From NCBI RefSeq assembly GCF_023078335.1, contig NZ_CP095550.1, positions 372,001 to 436,000 of the forward strand: a stretch of DNA of 64,000 nucleotides, in the 5' to 3' direction. The stretch is from Metabacillus endolithicus (GTDB taxonomy: Bacteria; Bacillota; Bacilli; Bacillales; Bacillaceae). A program made the position numbers and the translations under genes. Of the stretch, positions 36,068 through 45,040 are shown piece after piece; the first letter of the stretch is position 1, and the number at the start of each line of letters is the position of its first letter. Below the pieces are notes generated by a model. The model saw only the letters and a program-made list of their open reading frames with translations. It did no database searches and was not told the origin of the DNA.

Positions 36068-36946
36068 TCAAGATTTTGAGTCAGTAAAAATATACTTTGC
36101 GGTTACTTCCATCAATTTCTCAATCTGATGTTTATCTTTGCTGAACGTTGATGAAGTTACTAGTCTATTTTTTTCGTCAAAGTATTTTCCTGTAACTGAT
36201 TGTAACTCAGGTGATGTTGCTAAATATAAGTAGGTTTGAGCCATTTCATCGGGAGAGATGGAAAACTTACTTTTTAATGAATACATAAATTTCATAAGTT
36301 GAGATAAGTTTGGATAACGTTCAATATCAACTTTCACATTGGTAACTCTTATACAATTCACTGTAATTTTTGTGTTTTTCAACTTATCGGACAGCCAATA
36401 TGTGTACATCACTTGAGCAAGTTTTGATTGATAATACGCTGTTTCAACTCGGAATTTTTCATTGGTAAATTCAGGATTAGCAAAATTAATTTTTAAAAAC
36501 GGGTGTAACACTAATCCTTGTGAAGCAATTGTAATAATTCGACCTTGTTCACTTTGTTTTAGTTTATCTAGTAATAATTCTGTCAACAAAACAGGTCCAA
36601 CGTGGTTAGTTGCCCAAACAGTTTCGATGTTTTCATCTGAATATTGAGGTGCTTTTCTACTAATATCAAAATCAGCTGCATTATGAATAAGAATGTCGAT
36701 TTGGCTGTGATTAGATATGAATTCATTAACTGCAGATCTAATACAACGTTGAGAACTCATATCTAGTAGTAATAATTCCACAGAATTGCTATTACTTTTC
36801 TCCTTGATTTCTTTTAATGCAACCAACCCTCTTTTTTCATCTCTGCAACCGATTATAATTTTCAACCCATGTTTTGCTAGTTGAATGGCTGCAGCTTTTC
36901 CAATCCCCGAATTTCCACCAGTTATCAAGCATGTTTTGCTGGCCAT
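36068..36946 (-). CDS. short-chain dehydrogenase/reductase (retinol-dehydrogenase-like)
   Basis: The ATG at 36946 follows GAAAGGAGTG and gives 292 aa. The Rossmann motif is TGGNSGIGKAAA (residues about 8-19), the NNAG equivalent is HNAADF, and the catalytic site is S (IASQG) with YYQSKLAQ carrying Tyr and Lys. The closest-looking relatives are the WW-domain-oxidoreductase/retinol dehydrogenase type of SDR. Substrate unknown. It is a single gene. Confidence 0.85.
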   Translation of the reverse strand: MASKTCLITGGNSGIGKAAAIQLAKHGLKIIIGCRDEKRGLVALKEIKEKSNSNSVELLLLDMSSQRCIRSAVNEFISNHSQIDILIHNAADFDISRKAPQYSDENIETVWATNHVGPVLLTELLLDKLKQSEQGRIITIASQGLVLHPFLKINFANPEFTNEKFRVETAYYQSKLAQVMYTYWLSDKLKNTKITVNCIRVTNVKVDIERYPNLSQLMKFMYSLKSKFSISPDEMAQTYLYLATSPELQSVTGKYFDEKNRLVTSSTFSKDKHQIEKLMEVTAKYIFTDSKS

Positions 36947-37077
36947 ACGTTCACTCCTTTCACTTGGCAAAACGTCTTTGATAAAACTCCATCTTTATTA
37001 TCGCAAAATAACAAAACTGAAATTCAGTTAACATAATATTATTATCATCACCTAAATTGTAGATTTTGAATAGATTA

Positions 37078-37905
37078 CTATTTCACCACCCAATGATCTG
37101 GTGTTTTTAAACCAAGTGGTAACCTCGTATCACGATTTCCATTAGCGGAATTTACTTGAGCTTGCGTTAGAAAAATACATCCCATTAAATTTGCTCCACT
37201 TAAGTTAGCATCGCGTAAATCTGCCCCAAGAAGGTCAGTTACTCTCATATCAGCTTCTCTTAAATCAGCTGCAATTAGCAGTGCTCCTCTTAAATTTGCT
37301 CCTTTTAGGTTTGCTTTTCTTAACTTTGCACCTATAAAATCGCTTCTTTTTTCATGTCTTTTTTCAGCTTTGTTTACTTGTGAACGAACTAACTCACTTA
37401 CCTTTTGTAGTAACTCACTTACACCAGCTCTATGAACATGGAGATTCAACTCGAGTATCGACTTAGGATTTTGAGCAGTGAGAGCCTCTGTTTTCTCAAG
37501 CATATCTCTTAGATCTTTATAAATAGCTTTAGCTTCTGCTCGCTGCAATGCTTCTGTTAAGTAACAAAGCATTTCATGCAGTTGCTGCATAATTGGAAAA
37601 ACATCGTACATTTCTTTCGCTATTGCTGGGTGTTCACGCCAATCTTTCCCTTTGTATGTTATTTGGGAAACCTTCTGTCCTGCCCCAAAGCATTCATAAA
37701 CTGTACACCCGCGATATCCTGTATTTCTTAAGTTTTTATGAATTTTACAGCGATAATCTTCTTGAAGATTTTCACATGGAGATCCACTAGCTTTATCTTT
37801 TGCAAAGTCTGCTGATTTCGTATAAGGTAAGGCCACACAACAAAGCCCAAAACAATTTACACAATCAGCGCTATATTTTTCACTATTTAGTAGTTTCGTA
37901 GACAA
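37078..37905 (-). CDS. Cys-rich N-domain plus pentapeptide-repeat protein
   Basis: This 275 aa protein has an N-terminal domain with about ten Cys residues in the first 95 (for example [15 protein letters not shown] and [14 protein letters not shown]), probably binding a metal or Fe-S cluster. A helical linker spans about 100-185. A C-terminal set of pentapeptides follows ([42 protein letters not shown]). The Cys pattern resembles YkgJ-type CxxxCC zinc/iron domains. The combination suggests a scaffold with a metal-sensing or redox head. The function is unknown. Confidence 0.78.
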   Translation of the reverse strand: MSTKLLNSEKYSADCVNCFGLCCVALPYTKSADFAKDKASGSPCENLQEDYRCKIHKNLRNTGYRGCTVYECFGAGQKVSQITYKGKDWREHPAIAKEMYDVFPIMQQLHEMLCYLTEALQRAEAKAIYKDLRDMLEKTEALTAQNPKSILELNLHVHRAGVSELLQKVSELVRSQVNKAEKRHEKRSDFIGAKLRKANLKGANLRGALLIAADLREADMRVTDLLGADLRDANLSGANLMGCIFLTQAQVNSANGNRDTRLPLGLKTPDHWVVK

Positions 37906-38042
37906 GAATTACACTTCCCTTTAAAAAGCCTCGTTATATCTAAAATTACCTTGCAATAATACCATATCATAACAATTGTAGGTATAATTATCACTATCTT
38001 GTAATAAAAATGTTTCCATCCTTAATAAACGCCTTTTTTACT

Positions 38043-38210
38043 TTAATTCGAGAACCAATAGTAGTAGCTTAATGGCACAATGCTTACTAACATGATGAAC
38101 CTACTATGCTTTCTTTTCTGCTTATTTTCAGGGTTGCTTCTGCCAAAGAAAAAATAAAGTGATCCTAAAATAAATACAACATAGGCTAGAATTTTTAGTA
38201 AAAGATCCAT
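38043..38210 (-). CDS. small two-helix membrane protein (55 aa)
   Basis: The ATG at 38210 follows AAGGAGGAAAA. The product starts MDLLLKILAYVVFILGSLYF and has two hydrophobic stretches (about 2-22 and 38-50) around a Lys/Arg-rich loop, SNPENKQKRKH. No family is recognised. It is encoded downstream of the 64 aa membrane protein gene on the same strand, with a terminator in between. Confidence 0.6.
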   Translation of the reverse strand: MDLLLKILAYVVFILGSLYFFFGRSNPENKQKRKHSRFIMLVSIVPLSYYYWFSN

Positions 38211-38229
38211 TTTTCCTCCTTAACTTAAA

Positions 38230-38261
38230 AAAAGAAAGCTATCACATTGAGAGCTTTCTTA
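38230..38261 (-). terminator. terminator of the 64 aa membrane protein gene
   Basis: AAGAAAGCT and AGCTTTCTT flank 11-12 bases and overlap the gene end; on the minus strand a T run follows. Confidence 0.7.
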
Positions 38262-38453
38262 CATATAATTCAAGCTTAAGCCAACATAAATACATGCAGT
38301 TACGGCAATAAATCCAGAGAAAAATAAACCCTTATGTAGCCTGGACCAGTTTTTCATCCAACCCCATCTTTTTTGTTCAACATCAAGCCAAAAGAAATCA
38401 AGAACAATGGCTGCGATTAATATAAGATAAACAGTAAATGCTCCCATCTGCAT
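38259..38453 (-). CDS. small two-helix membrane protein (64 aa)
   Basis: The ATG at 38453 is preceded by AGGAGGGG and is preferred over the ATG at 38471, which would bury that site. The product has two membrane helices (MGAFTVYLILIAAIVLDFFW and GLFFSGFIAVTACIYVGL) separated by a Trp- and Arg/Lys-rich loop (KRWGWMKNW). I do not recognise the family. Confidence 0.65.
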   Translation of the reverse strand: MQMGAFTVYLILIAAIVLDFFWLDVEQKRWGWMKNWSRLHKGLFFSGFIAVTACIYVGLSLNYM

Positions 38454-38561
38454 TGGAACCCCTCCTACCATTTAGACCTTAACTCATTATAACGTTTAAT
38501 TGTATTGTTTTCCAATATTTTTCCATTTTCTATCACCAAGCAAAAATACTTTTGAAACTCA

Positions 38562-39113
38562 TTACATTTTTTCATAAAGTCTCCCCATAATCAGGGTATG
38601 ATAATATTGTCCATCAGAAAGCAACTTATCATTTTTTAGTATGCCTTCTATTTCAAAACCGAATTTTTTGTAAAGCTCTATGGCGGTAACATTGGTTTCT
38701 AAAACACTAAGCGTTACTTTCCTGATACCAGTAGAATCAGCCCATTTTAGAGATTCGTCTAAAAGATTCCTTCCAATACCATATCCCCAAAATTCCTTTA
38801 ATACACAAATTCCAAATTCCACCTTATGAGCTAATCTTTTTAGCTCACTTCCTTCACATCGTGAAAAACCTACAATTTTGTTATTCACTTCAACAACCAA
38901 AAAAAGGTTGCATTGCTTTTCAGTATCTTTTTTTATTAACTGTTTAAAACCAGCTTCATCTATATATGCTTCACCGGGTTCTCTGTCTAGATTTTCCGTT
39001 TCACCATCAATCTTAACTCTCAGTTCTGATAAGACTAATGCATCGTTTTCTTCTGCGGATCTAATCATATACTTCAATTGATTTTGTTCAAATTCTTGTT
39101 GCTGTATCTTCAT
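38562..39113 (-). CDS. GNAT-family N-acetyltransferase
   Basis: This 183 aa protein has the acetyl-CoA binding motif GICVLKEFWGYGIGRNLLDE (motif A with GYGIGR) and the C-terminal NVTAIELYKKFGFEIEG typical of RimI/ribosomal-type GNATs. The substrate is unknown. Its start overlaps the MFS gene end by 26 bases, so it is translated from the same transcript and may act with that transporter. Confidence 0.88.
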   Translation of the reverse strand: MKIQQQEFEQNQLKYMIRSAEENDALVLSELRVKIDGETENLDREPGEAYIDEAGFKQLIKKDTEKQCNLFLVVEVNNKIVGFSRCEGSELKRLAHKVEFGICVLKEFWGYGIGRNLLDESLKWADSTGIRKVTLSVLETNVTAIELYKKFGFEIEGILKNDKLLSDGQYYHTLIMGRLYEKM

Positions 39114-40317
39114 TTTTATTTCCTCCGATTGCTGTTACCTCATAATATTTAAACTTGGCCATAGATACAATTCCAAGGACCGGTCCAATCGCTAATAGTG
39201 TGAAAACCCACTCCCACCCCATAATTTTTTGTAAAACTGGAATAAGATTAATTGAAAATATAGTAATTAGAAATCCAATACACATTTGAAAAGTTAATGC
39301 TGTTCCTACATAACTACTATCTGATACCTCAGAAACAGCTGCTGAAAATTGTGCTGAATCTGATATAACAGTCATCCCCCAAATAAATGATACTACGAGA
39401 GTCAGCCAAATAACCTGACCATATGTAAAACCTATCAAAATAGAACATATTGCACTTATCATCATCGAGATCATTGTAAGATTAGATCTTCCAATTTTAT
39501 CAGAAATAATGCCTCCTAACACACATCCAATTCCTCCTGCAATTCCAATAGATAGAAATGTGGAAAAGGCGATAATCCAAGGTGAAACCCCAGGTGAATT
39601 GTTGTAAAAACTAGCAGCTAAGAATGTTGGCAGCCATGTCCACATCGCATACAATTCCCACATATGCCCGAAATACCCATAGTTCGCTAGCATTACAGGT
39701 TTATTTTTTACAACTTGATGAATAAATGTAATGGAAAAAGGAGTTTTTGTCGAAGTTATTGTTGGATCTTTTACAATAAAATAGATAATAATTGCTGAAA
39801 GAAAGGAGAGTACAGAGCTCGTGATGAGTACCAACTGCCATTGAAATGATGAAAAAAACATTAACACAAAATGTGGTAAAGAGGAACCTAGTGTTAATGC
39901 AGCTATTAATATACCAATAGCAAGTCCACGCTTCCTAGGGAACCATTGAGATAATATTTTAACAGCTATAGGATATACACCAGCAAGGCATACACCTGTT
40001 AAAACTCTTAATAGAATTCCGAGTAAAGCCTGGTCAACAAAGATGAGAATTCCATTAAAAAATGAACCACTTAATGCAGAAATAGCAAAAATTTTCCGGG
40101 AATGAAAGCGATCTGCCATACCAAAATAAGCACTACAAAATGCTCCTACTACAAAGCCAAGAGGTACTGAAGCTGATAGCCATGCTTCTAATTGCGAGGT
40201 AATATCCCAAAAGCGAATAAGCTCTGGTGCTATAGCTGATGCACTAAACCATAAGCTCAAGGCGAATAAGACAGAAAGACCAACCCAAAACAATGTCCTC
40301 CATTCTTGTGATATCAT
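39088..40317 (-). CDS. MFS transporter
   Basis: This 409 aa protein has about 12 membrane helices and the MFS loop motif between helices 2 and 3 (GMADRFHSRKIFAISAL) plus the second-half copy GGIISDKIGRSNLTM. The intact frame contrasts with the broken MFS gene at 29.3 kb. The layout resembles nitrate/cyanate- or aromatic-acid-type carriers (CynX/NarK-like), but cargo is unknown. The gene starts next to the 52-bp tandem array and overlaps the GNAT gene at its end. Confidence 0.88.
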   Translation of the reverse strand: MISQEWRTLFWVGLSVLFALSLWFSASAIAPELIRFWDITSQLEAWLSASVPLGFVVGAFCSAYFGMADRFHSRKIFAISALSGSFFNGILIFVDQALLGILLRVLTGVCLAGVYPIAVKILSQWFPRKRGLAIGILIAALTLGSSLPHFVLMFFSSFQWQLVLITSSVLSFLSAIIIYFIVKDPTITSTKTPFSITFIHQVVKNKPVMLANYGYFGHMWELYAMWTWLPTFLAASFYNNSPGVSPWIIAFSTFLSIGIAGGIGCVLGGIISDKIGRSNLTMISMMISAICSILIGFTYGQVIWLTLVVSFIWGMTVISDSAQFSAAVSEVSDSSYVGTALTFQMCIGFLITIFSINLIPVLQKIMGWEWVFTLLAIGPVLGIVSMAKFKYYEVTAIGGNKNEDTATRI

Positions 40318-40584
40318 AGGGACCTCCCTTACGTTCTTGATAACGGTTTCAAAAAGTGTGAGTGTGTTGACTTTTAGCTGTTATCTCTAGAATGGATTAA
40401 AGAGTAACTTTTATATAGTCCTTGTAACTTCGATAAAGAAATATGTTTTTTTCCTAATTTTAGCATATGTTGTTGAAGCGGATGTTATTTTTTTTATTTT
40501 ATTTAGGAAAAAATCCATTGTTGAGTTAATTTAGCGAATTTATTTAGTTAAGGTAGTGGTGTTTTTGGGGACACATTCTGTTTT

Positions 40585-41290
40585 AATGGCCTGTTTTCTG
40601 TCCCGATTCCCGTTGTATCGAGACATACCATACTTGCTTCAACGAGGTTCTGTCCCCATTCTCCTTCTATCGAGACACATCTTGCTTGCTTCAACCGTTT
40701 CTGTCTCAGTTCTCCTTCTATCGAGACACACCATACTTGCTTCTCACGTTTTCTGTCCAGATTCCTCATTTATCGAGACACCCCATACTTGCTTCAACCA
40801 GTTTCTGTCCCGATTCTCCTTCTATCGAGACACATCATGCTTGCCTCAACCAGTTCTTGTCCCCATTCTCCTCCTATCGAGACACACCATGATTGCCTCA
40901 ACCAGTTTCTGTCCCGATTCCTCATGTATCGAGACACATCTTGCTTACTTCAACCGTTTTCTGTCCCCATTCTCCTCCTATCGAGACACACCATGATTGC
41001 CTCAACCAGTTTCTGTCCCCATTCTCCTCCTATCGAGACACACCATGATTGCCTCAACCAGTTCTTGTCCCCATTCTCCTCCTATCGAGACACACCATGA
41101 TTGCCTCAACCAGTTTCTGTCCCCATTCTCCTCCTATCGAGACACATCTTGCTTGCTTCAACTGTTTCTGTCTCAGTTCTCCTTCTATCGAGACACACCA
41201 TACTTGCTTCTCACGTTTTCTGTCCCCATTCTCCTCCTATCGAGACACACCATGCTTGCTTCAACCAGTTCCTGTCCCGATATGAAAACA
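40585..41290. repeat. tandem array of 13 units, 51-52 bp each
   Basis: The motif TATCGAGACA recurs 13 times, at intervals of 52 bp (twice 51), from about 40618 to 41240. A typical unit is TCTGTCCCCATTCTCCTCC followed by TATCGAGACACACCATGAT and TGCCTCAACCAGT. Unit variants differ at a few sites. Because 52 is not a multiple of three, open frames drift through all three phases and are artefacts. Units 2-3 and 11-12 are nearly identical, about 467 bp apart, indicating block duplication. No spacers exist, so it is not a CRISPR array. Confidence 0.92.
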
Positions 41291-41308
41291 ACGCTCTTCA
41301 CAAAAATA

Positions 41309-41336
41309 ACCCAGCACCTATTTCAAGTGCATGGGT
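41309..41336 (-). terminator. terminator of the HD-GYP gene
   Basis: ACCCA-GCAC and GTGC-A-TGGGT form a bulged stem; on the minus strand TTATTTTTG follows. It separates the gene from the tandem array. Confidence 0.75.
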
Positions 41337-41351
41337 CATCTACTCTATAAA

Positions 41352-42458
41352 TTATAACAACGCATCAGCTTCTACGATTTCTAGCGTAAGGTTTCCTGAA
41401 GATGATAAGTCAATTTCATATGGTGCTACTTCCTGGTCTTCTTCGTCACGAATGATCCGTATTTCCGGACGTCCTACTGAATGGAAATTGTATTTAGTGA
41501 CAATTCCTGTTCTTCCGTCATTTAATTTAACAGTTAGTCCTTGTGGATAGATCGCAATGCAGTTTTTAAATAACTTCAATTGGTCTGTATCAAACTGCGT
41601 GCCACTTCCCGAATACAAAAGCTCCATTCCCTGGTGTGGAAGCATAGCTGGGCGATAGACTCTGTGACTTGTTACCGCGTCGAACACATCGGCCACACTT
41701 AAAATTTTTGCATAGGGATGAATTTCGTTTTCTTTCAGTCCCCTTGGATAACCTGCTCCATCAATTCTTTCATGATGTTGAAGAGCACAATGTGCAACAA
41801 CAAAAGGTACTTCATGTACTTTTCTTAAAATATCAAAACCTAGTTGTGAATGTGATTTCATTTGTTCGAACTCTTCTTGTGTTAATCGACCAGGTTTGTT
41901 TAGCACTTCAGGTTTTACAAAGATTTTTCCAAGATCATGTAATAATGCTCCTAAACCAATCTCCTCGATTTCGTTTGTTTGAAGACCGTTTTTAATTGCA
42001 AGCTGACACGAATAAATTGTTACGTTCAAGCTATGGGTATACACATGACTTTCATGTATTTTTGTGGTAGCAAGCAGATTTAGGACTGTTGGGTTTTCAG
42101 TTAAGATTGTCAAAATATCCTTGAATATTCGTTGAAAATTTCTAACTGTTTTTTCCGTTTCAATCATACCCTTAACAGTGGGTTTTGTCATATTTATATC
42201 TGCAATTGTATTTAATCCATCAGTAATGACATTCGTTGCTTCATTTAATAGTTCAACTGGTATAGATTCAATAATATCGATACCTTCTGATGCTGTATCT
42301 TCTATGTAAACTGTATTAATATTAAGATTTTTAAGTCTGTTAATAAAGCTATCAGTAAGTTCAGTTCCCTTTGTTAGTAGAATTTTGCCATTTTCACTAT
42401 AAATAGATTTTCCTAGCTTTATTCCTGATGAGCATCGCTCTAATCTAACTAAACGCAT
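41352..42458 (-). CDS. HD-GYP domain protein (probable cyclic-di-GMP phosphodiesterase)
   Basis: The ATG at 42458 follows ACAGGAGCAAG and gives 368 aa. A small N-terminal domain of about 60 residues (SGIKLGKSIYSENGKILLTKG) precedes the HD-GYP core: HSLNVTIYSCQLA, LLHDLGKIFV (the HD), HSQLGFDIL and HHERIDGAGYPRGLK (the GYP), then VADVFDAVTS. The family hydrolyses cyclic-di-GMP at a di- or tri-iron centre. A C-terminal tail (VKLNDGRTGIVTKYN) resembles a PilZ-like or SH3-like add-on. It is cytoplasmic. Confidence 0.9.
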   Translation of the reverse strand: MRLVRLERCSSGIKLGKSIYSENGKILLTKGTELTDSFINRLKNLNINTVYIEDTASEGIDIIESIPVELLNEATNVITDGLNTIADINMTKPTVKGMIETEKTVRNFQRIFKDILTILTENPTVLNLLATTKIHESHVYTHSLNVTIYSCQLAIKNGLQTNEIEEIGLGALLHDLGKIFVKPEVLNKPGRLTQEEFEQMKSHSQLGFDILRKVHEVPFVVAHCALQHHERIDGAGYPRGLKENEIHPYAKILSVADVFDAVTSHRVYRPAMLPHQGMELLYSGSGTQFDTDQLKLFKNCIAIYPQGLTVKLNDGRTGIVTKYNFHSVGRPEIRIIRDEEDQEVAPYEIDLSSSGNLTLEIVEADALL

Positions 42459-42711
42459 TCTTTCTTGCTCCTGTCTCACATGTATTCCTTGAAAAAGTTA
42501 GGATTAATGCGTCTTCACTATGTGTAAGGTCAACCAGCACATTAATTCTTTTCTAGATGTCTCTTTCTTGTCATACTAAATGTCTCTTACTGTCGATTAT
42601 AGTCAATTTTTCTTTATATTTCAATGAAAGTTCGTGATCATCATACTTAGGAAATAAAATAAAAAAGTTCACAATCGCTAATTACTATATCAAAATAGCA
42701 ATATGTTATCC

Positions 42712-43562
42712 CTACTTTAAAGTCAATAGTTTTTTTTCCAACTTACGATAATAACCACTACTCACAAATCCCTTAGCACCTCGTAGTATTTCATTTGAAT
42801 AATGTTCAGGTGGTGCAACTTCTTCCTTCTTATTCATAACAAGAAATGTAAGGACATTTTTATGCAATACACCATTTATTTCTACATTAATAAATGCAGG
42901 CCGGTAAATGTTTGCCATTACACCTTCTCGTTCATACAAATAATGTAAGGCTTCTTGATTAATTTCATATACTTTTCCTTCAACAATATCATCTGCTTCT
43001 ATCATATCCGCGCGGCTTCCATCTTGAAAATGAACGGTATAGGCTAAAGAAAAATTTGTGGCAAGACCACAGCCTACGATGTTTTTAAACAAGTGATCTA
43101 CTTTTCCCAGCTTGAATCTTTCATTGTCCATACATGAACCATAAGCAAAATAAAGTAATTTAGATTTATTTGTATATAAGTGACGTTTCCAGTCACCACC
43201 ATTAATCATAGACAGATTTTCTACTTTCTTATGTAAGTAACTATATACAATGGCTTGTTCTGAGTGATGATCAGTAAAAATGGTTTGGGTTATCCGTTCG
43301 TATTCGTTATCGATTCCTTCTGCTTCGTAAAACTCTCTAGCCAATCTAGCTTTTTTAATATAATTTCATTTACTTCATATAACTCCCCGTATATTACATT
43401 TACTTTATCTGTAATCATCGCTGGATAACCTAAACCTGTATCGAAAAGAATTCCATGTGTCCAGCATTGCCTTGCAAGACACACCGCTCCATTTAGAAAA
43501 TGATGATTGAATTCATGTTCACGGAGTGTACCATAAACAAAAACCTTATATGTTTTTTCCAT
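42712..43562 (-). pseudogene. YkqA-like double gamma-glutamylcyclotransferase-fold gene with one frameshift
   Basis: The start at 43562 gives MEKTYKVFVYGTLREHEFNH, a GGCT-like (AIG2) domain with the YGTL motif, which runs to LKKLDWLES before a stop at 43290. The next frame (FYEAEGIDNEYERI) continues to a second GGCT domain (LLYFAYGSCMDNERF) ending at 42712. B. subtilis YkqA has both domains in one frame, so one base near TTTT at 43337 would restore the gene. The function of YkqA is not known. Decay or sequencing error cannot be separated here. Confidence 0.78.
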
Positions 43563-43662
43563 AAGAAAATGTCCTCCTCTGCATATCATCGTTACTTACA
43601 ATGGTATCATGAAAAATCTAACTAAGGAGGACCTTTCTTATGTTCATAAGATTAACCTGTTA

Positions 43663-43830
43663 TTATAATCCTCCACAAGTTGACTGTTTCGTTTCCTCTG
43701 ACTTAGTTGGATCAGATGAAGTTACTGATTCTAATCCATAACCTGTAGAGCTCATTTCTAAGTGTTCCTCTTTTCTTTTACCGTCTAGACTTAAGTTTTC
43801 TCCAAAATGATCTTTTTCCAAAGTTTTCAT
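43663..43830 (-). CDS. small acidic hypothetical protein
   Basis: A 55-residue product from ATG 43830 (MKTLEKDHFGENLSLDGKRK) is polar with a Ser/Thr-rich C-terminal part and a single Cys near the end. Its ribosome-binding site is poorly placed, so the start is uncertain. It lies immediately downstream of the manganese catalase gene on the same strand. I do not recognise it. Confidence 0.4.
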   Translation of the reverse strand: MKTLEKDHFGENLSLDGKRKEEHLEMSSTGYGLESVTSSDPTKSEETKQSTCGGL

Positions 43831-43885
43831 TCCTTTCAAACTCCAAAGCACCTACCAACATGGTAGATGCTTTGGGTTCATTATT

Positions 43886-44809
43886 TTAGAAGTTTTGTTT
43901 TTTTGGTTGCTGTGATTTTGAAAAGATATTGTTATTGTTATTTGCTGATTGAGTTGGTTCTAATTTTCCCATTCCTTGCTGAATACGCATGTCTTTAGGA
44001 TTTGTTCCATGCATATAAGCAGGCCCTGGTTGTAATTGTGGCTTTTGTCCCATTGGCTCTGGGTGTTGGATATATTCAAAATTCGCTTGTCCATCTAATG
44101 TTGGTCCATGTGCCCAGTTACCAGTGCTGCTGTCTTCTCCTTCAGAGAAGTTCATAAATGAGTATGATACCTCTTGTTTCTCATACTCTTGGTTAAAGTT
44201 ACTTGGTACAATTGCACCTTGTGTTTGTTCAATTTCTTCAATGGCTGCCATCCACTGGTTTTGGTGCATCGTATCACGTGCAATTAAGAACGATAGCATA
44301 TCTCTTACCCCAGGGTCTGTTGTCATTTCATATAAACGACAAACCTGAAGTCTACCTTGTGATTCAGCATTTAAATTTGCACGAAAGTCTGCTAATAAGT
44401 TCCCACTTGCAATTGTGTAACGAGCTGTCCAAGGGAAGCCAACACTGTCATTTGGTTGTGCCCCAAGGCCATTTACAATAGCGTGTTGAGGGTTCATTCC
44501 ACCTAGTACAGCTTCAACTGCAGGATCTTTTGCACCCTGTTCTTGGTCTTGTACTGGTGCACCGTCAAGTAGTTGGGCAATCATTGTTGCGATCATTTCT
44601 ACATGGGCAATTTCTTCTGTTGCAATATCCAAAATCATATCACGGTACTTTCCTTCAGCACGACAGTTCCAGCCTTGAAAAAGGTACTGCATCATAACTG
44701 ACATTTCCCCATATTGTCCACCAAGGATTTCTTGTAATTTTTTTGCATATACTGGGTCTGGTTGACTTGGTTTTGCGTTATATTGCAGTTCCTTAACATG
44801 ATAAAACAT
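43886..44809 (-). CDS. manganese catalase (YdbD-like)
   Basis: This 307 aa protein is a dimanganese catalase of ferritin-like four-helix fold. The metal-site helices are visible: GGQYGEMSVMMQYLFQGWN, IATEEIAHVEMIATMI (EExxHVE) and RDTMHQNQWMAAIEEIE. It disproportionates hydrogen peroxide. The C-terminal region after about residue 215 is Pro/Gly/Gln-rich with a NNNNN run and may be flexible. Members such as YdbD, CotJC and YjqC are spore-associated in Bacillus; that location is inference here. Confidence 0.93.
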   Translation of the reverse strand: MFYHVKELQYNAKPSQPDPVYAKKLQEILGGQYGEMSVMMQYLFQGWNCRAEGKYRDMILDIATEEIAHVEMIATMIAQLLDGAPVQDQEQGAKDPAVEAVLGGMNPQHAIVNGLGAQPNDSVGFPWTARYTIASGNLLADFRANLNAESQGRLQVCRLYEMTTDPGVRDMLSFLIARDTMHQNQWMAAIEEIEQTQGAIVPSNFNQEYEKQEVSYSFMNFSEGEDSSTGNWAHGPTLDGQANFEYIQHPEPMGQKPQLQPGPAYMHGTNPKDMRIQQGMGKLEPTQSANNNNNIFSKSQQPKKQNF

Positions 44810-45040
44810 AAAATCTCTCCCTTAAGAAAGTATCGTAAAATTAACTTACTCTATTAGTGTGGGGATAGTAAGAAAAGATATAACGCCCAAATGTAACCAA
44901 TACTTCATTAACTTAATCAATTGCAATTTTCTCTATGTAAAGATTGTTAATTTTTATCGAAATAAGAGGATTTTGTATTTAACTAGCCGAATACAAACAT
45001 TGCTTAGGTTTGAAATTAAAGATGAAAGCAAGGTCGTAAT

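Noticed and set aside
40585..41290. CRISPR array
   Set aside because: The whole 52-bp unit repeats with no unique spacers, and no cas genes are present.
40556..41550. Several overlapping plus-strand ORFs of 68-149 codons in the array (repeating SRHTMIASTS-type peptides), and one minus-strand ORF
   Set aside because: They arise because a 52-bp repeat without stops passes through all three frames; no ribosome-binding site or codon bias supports them.
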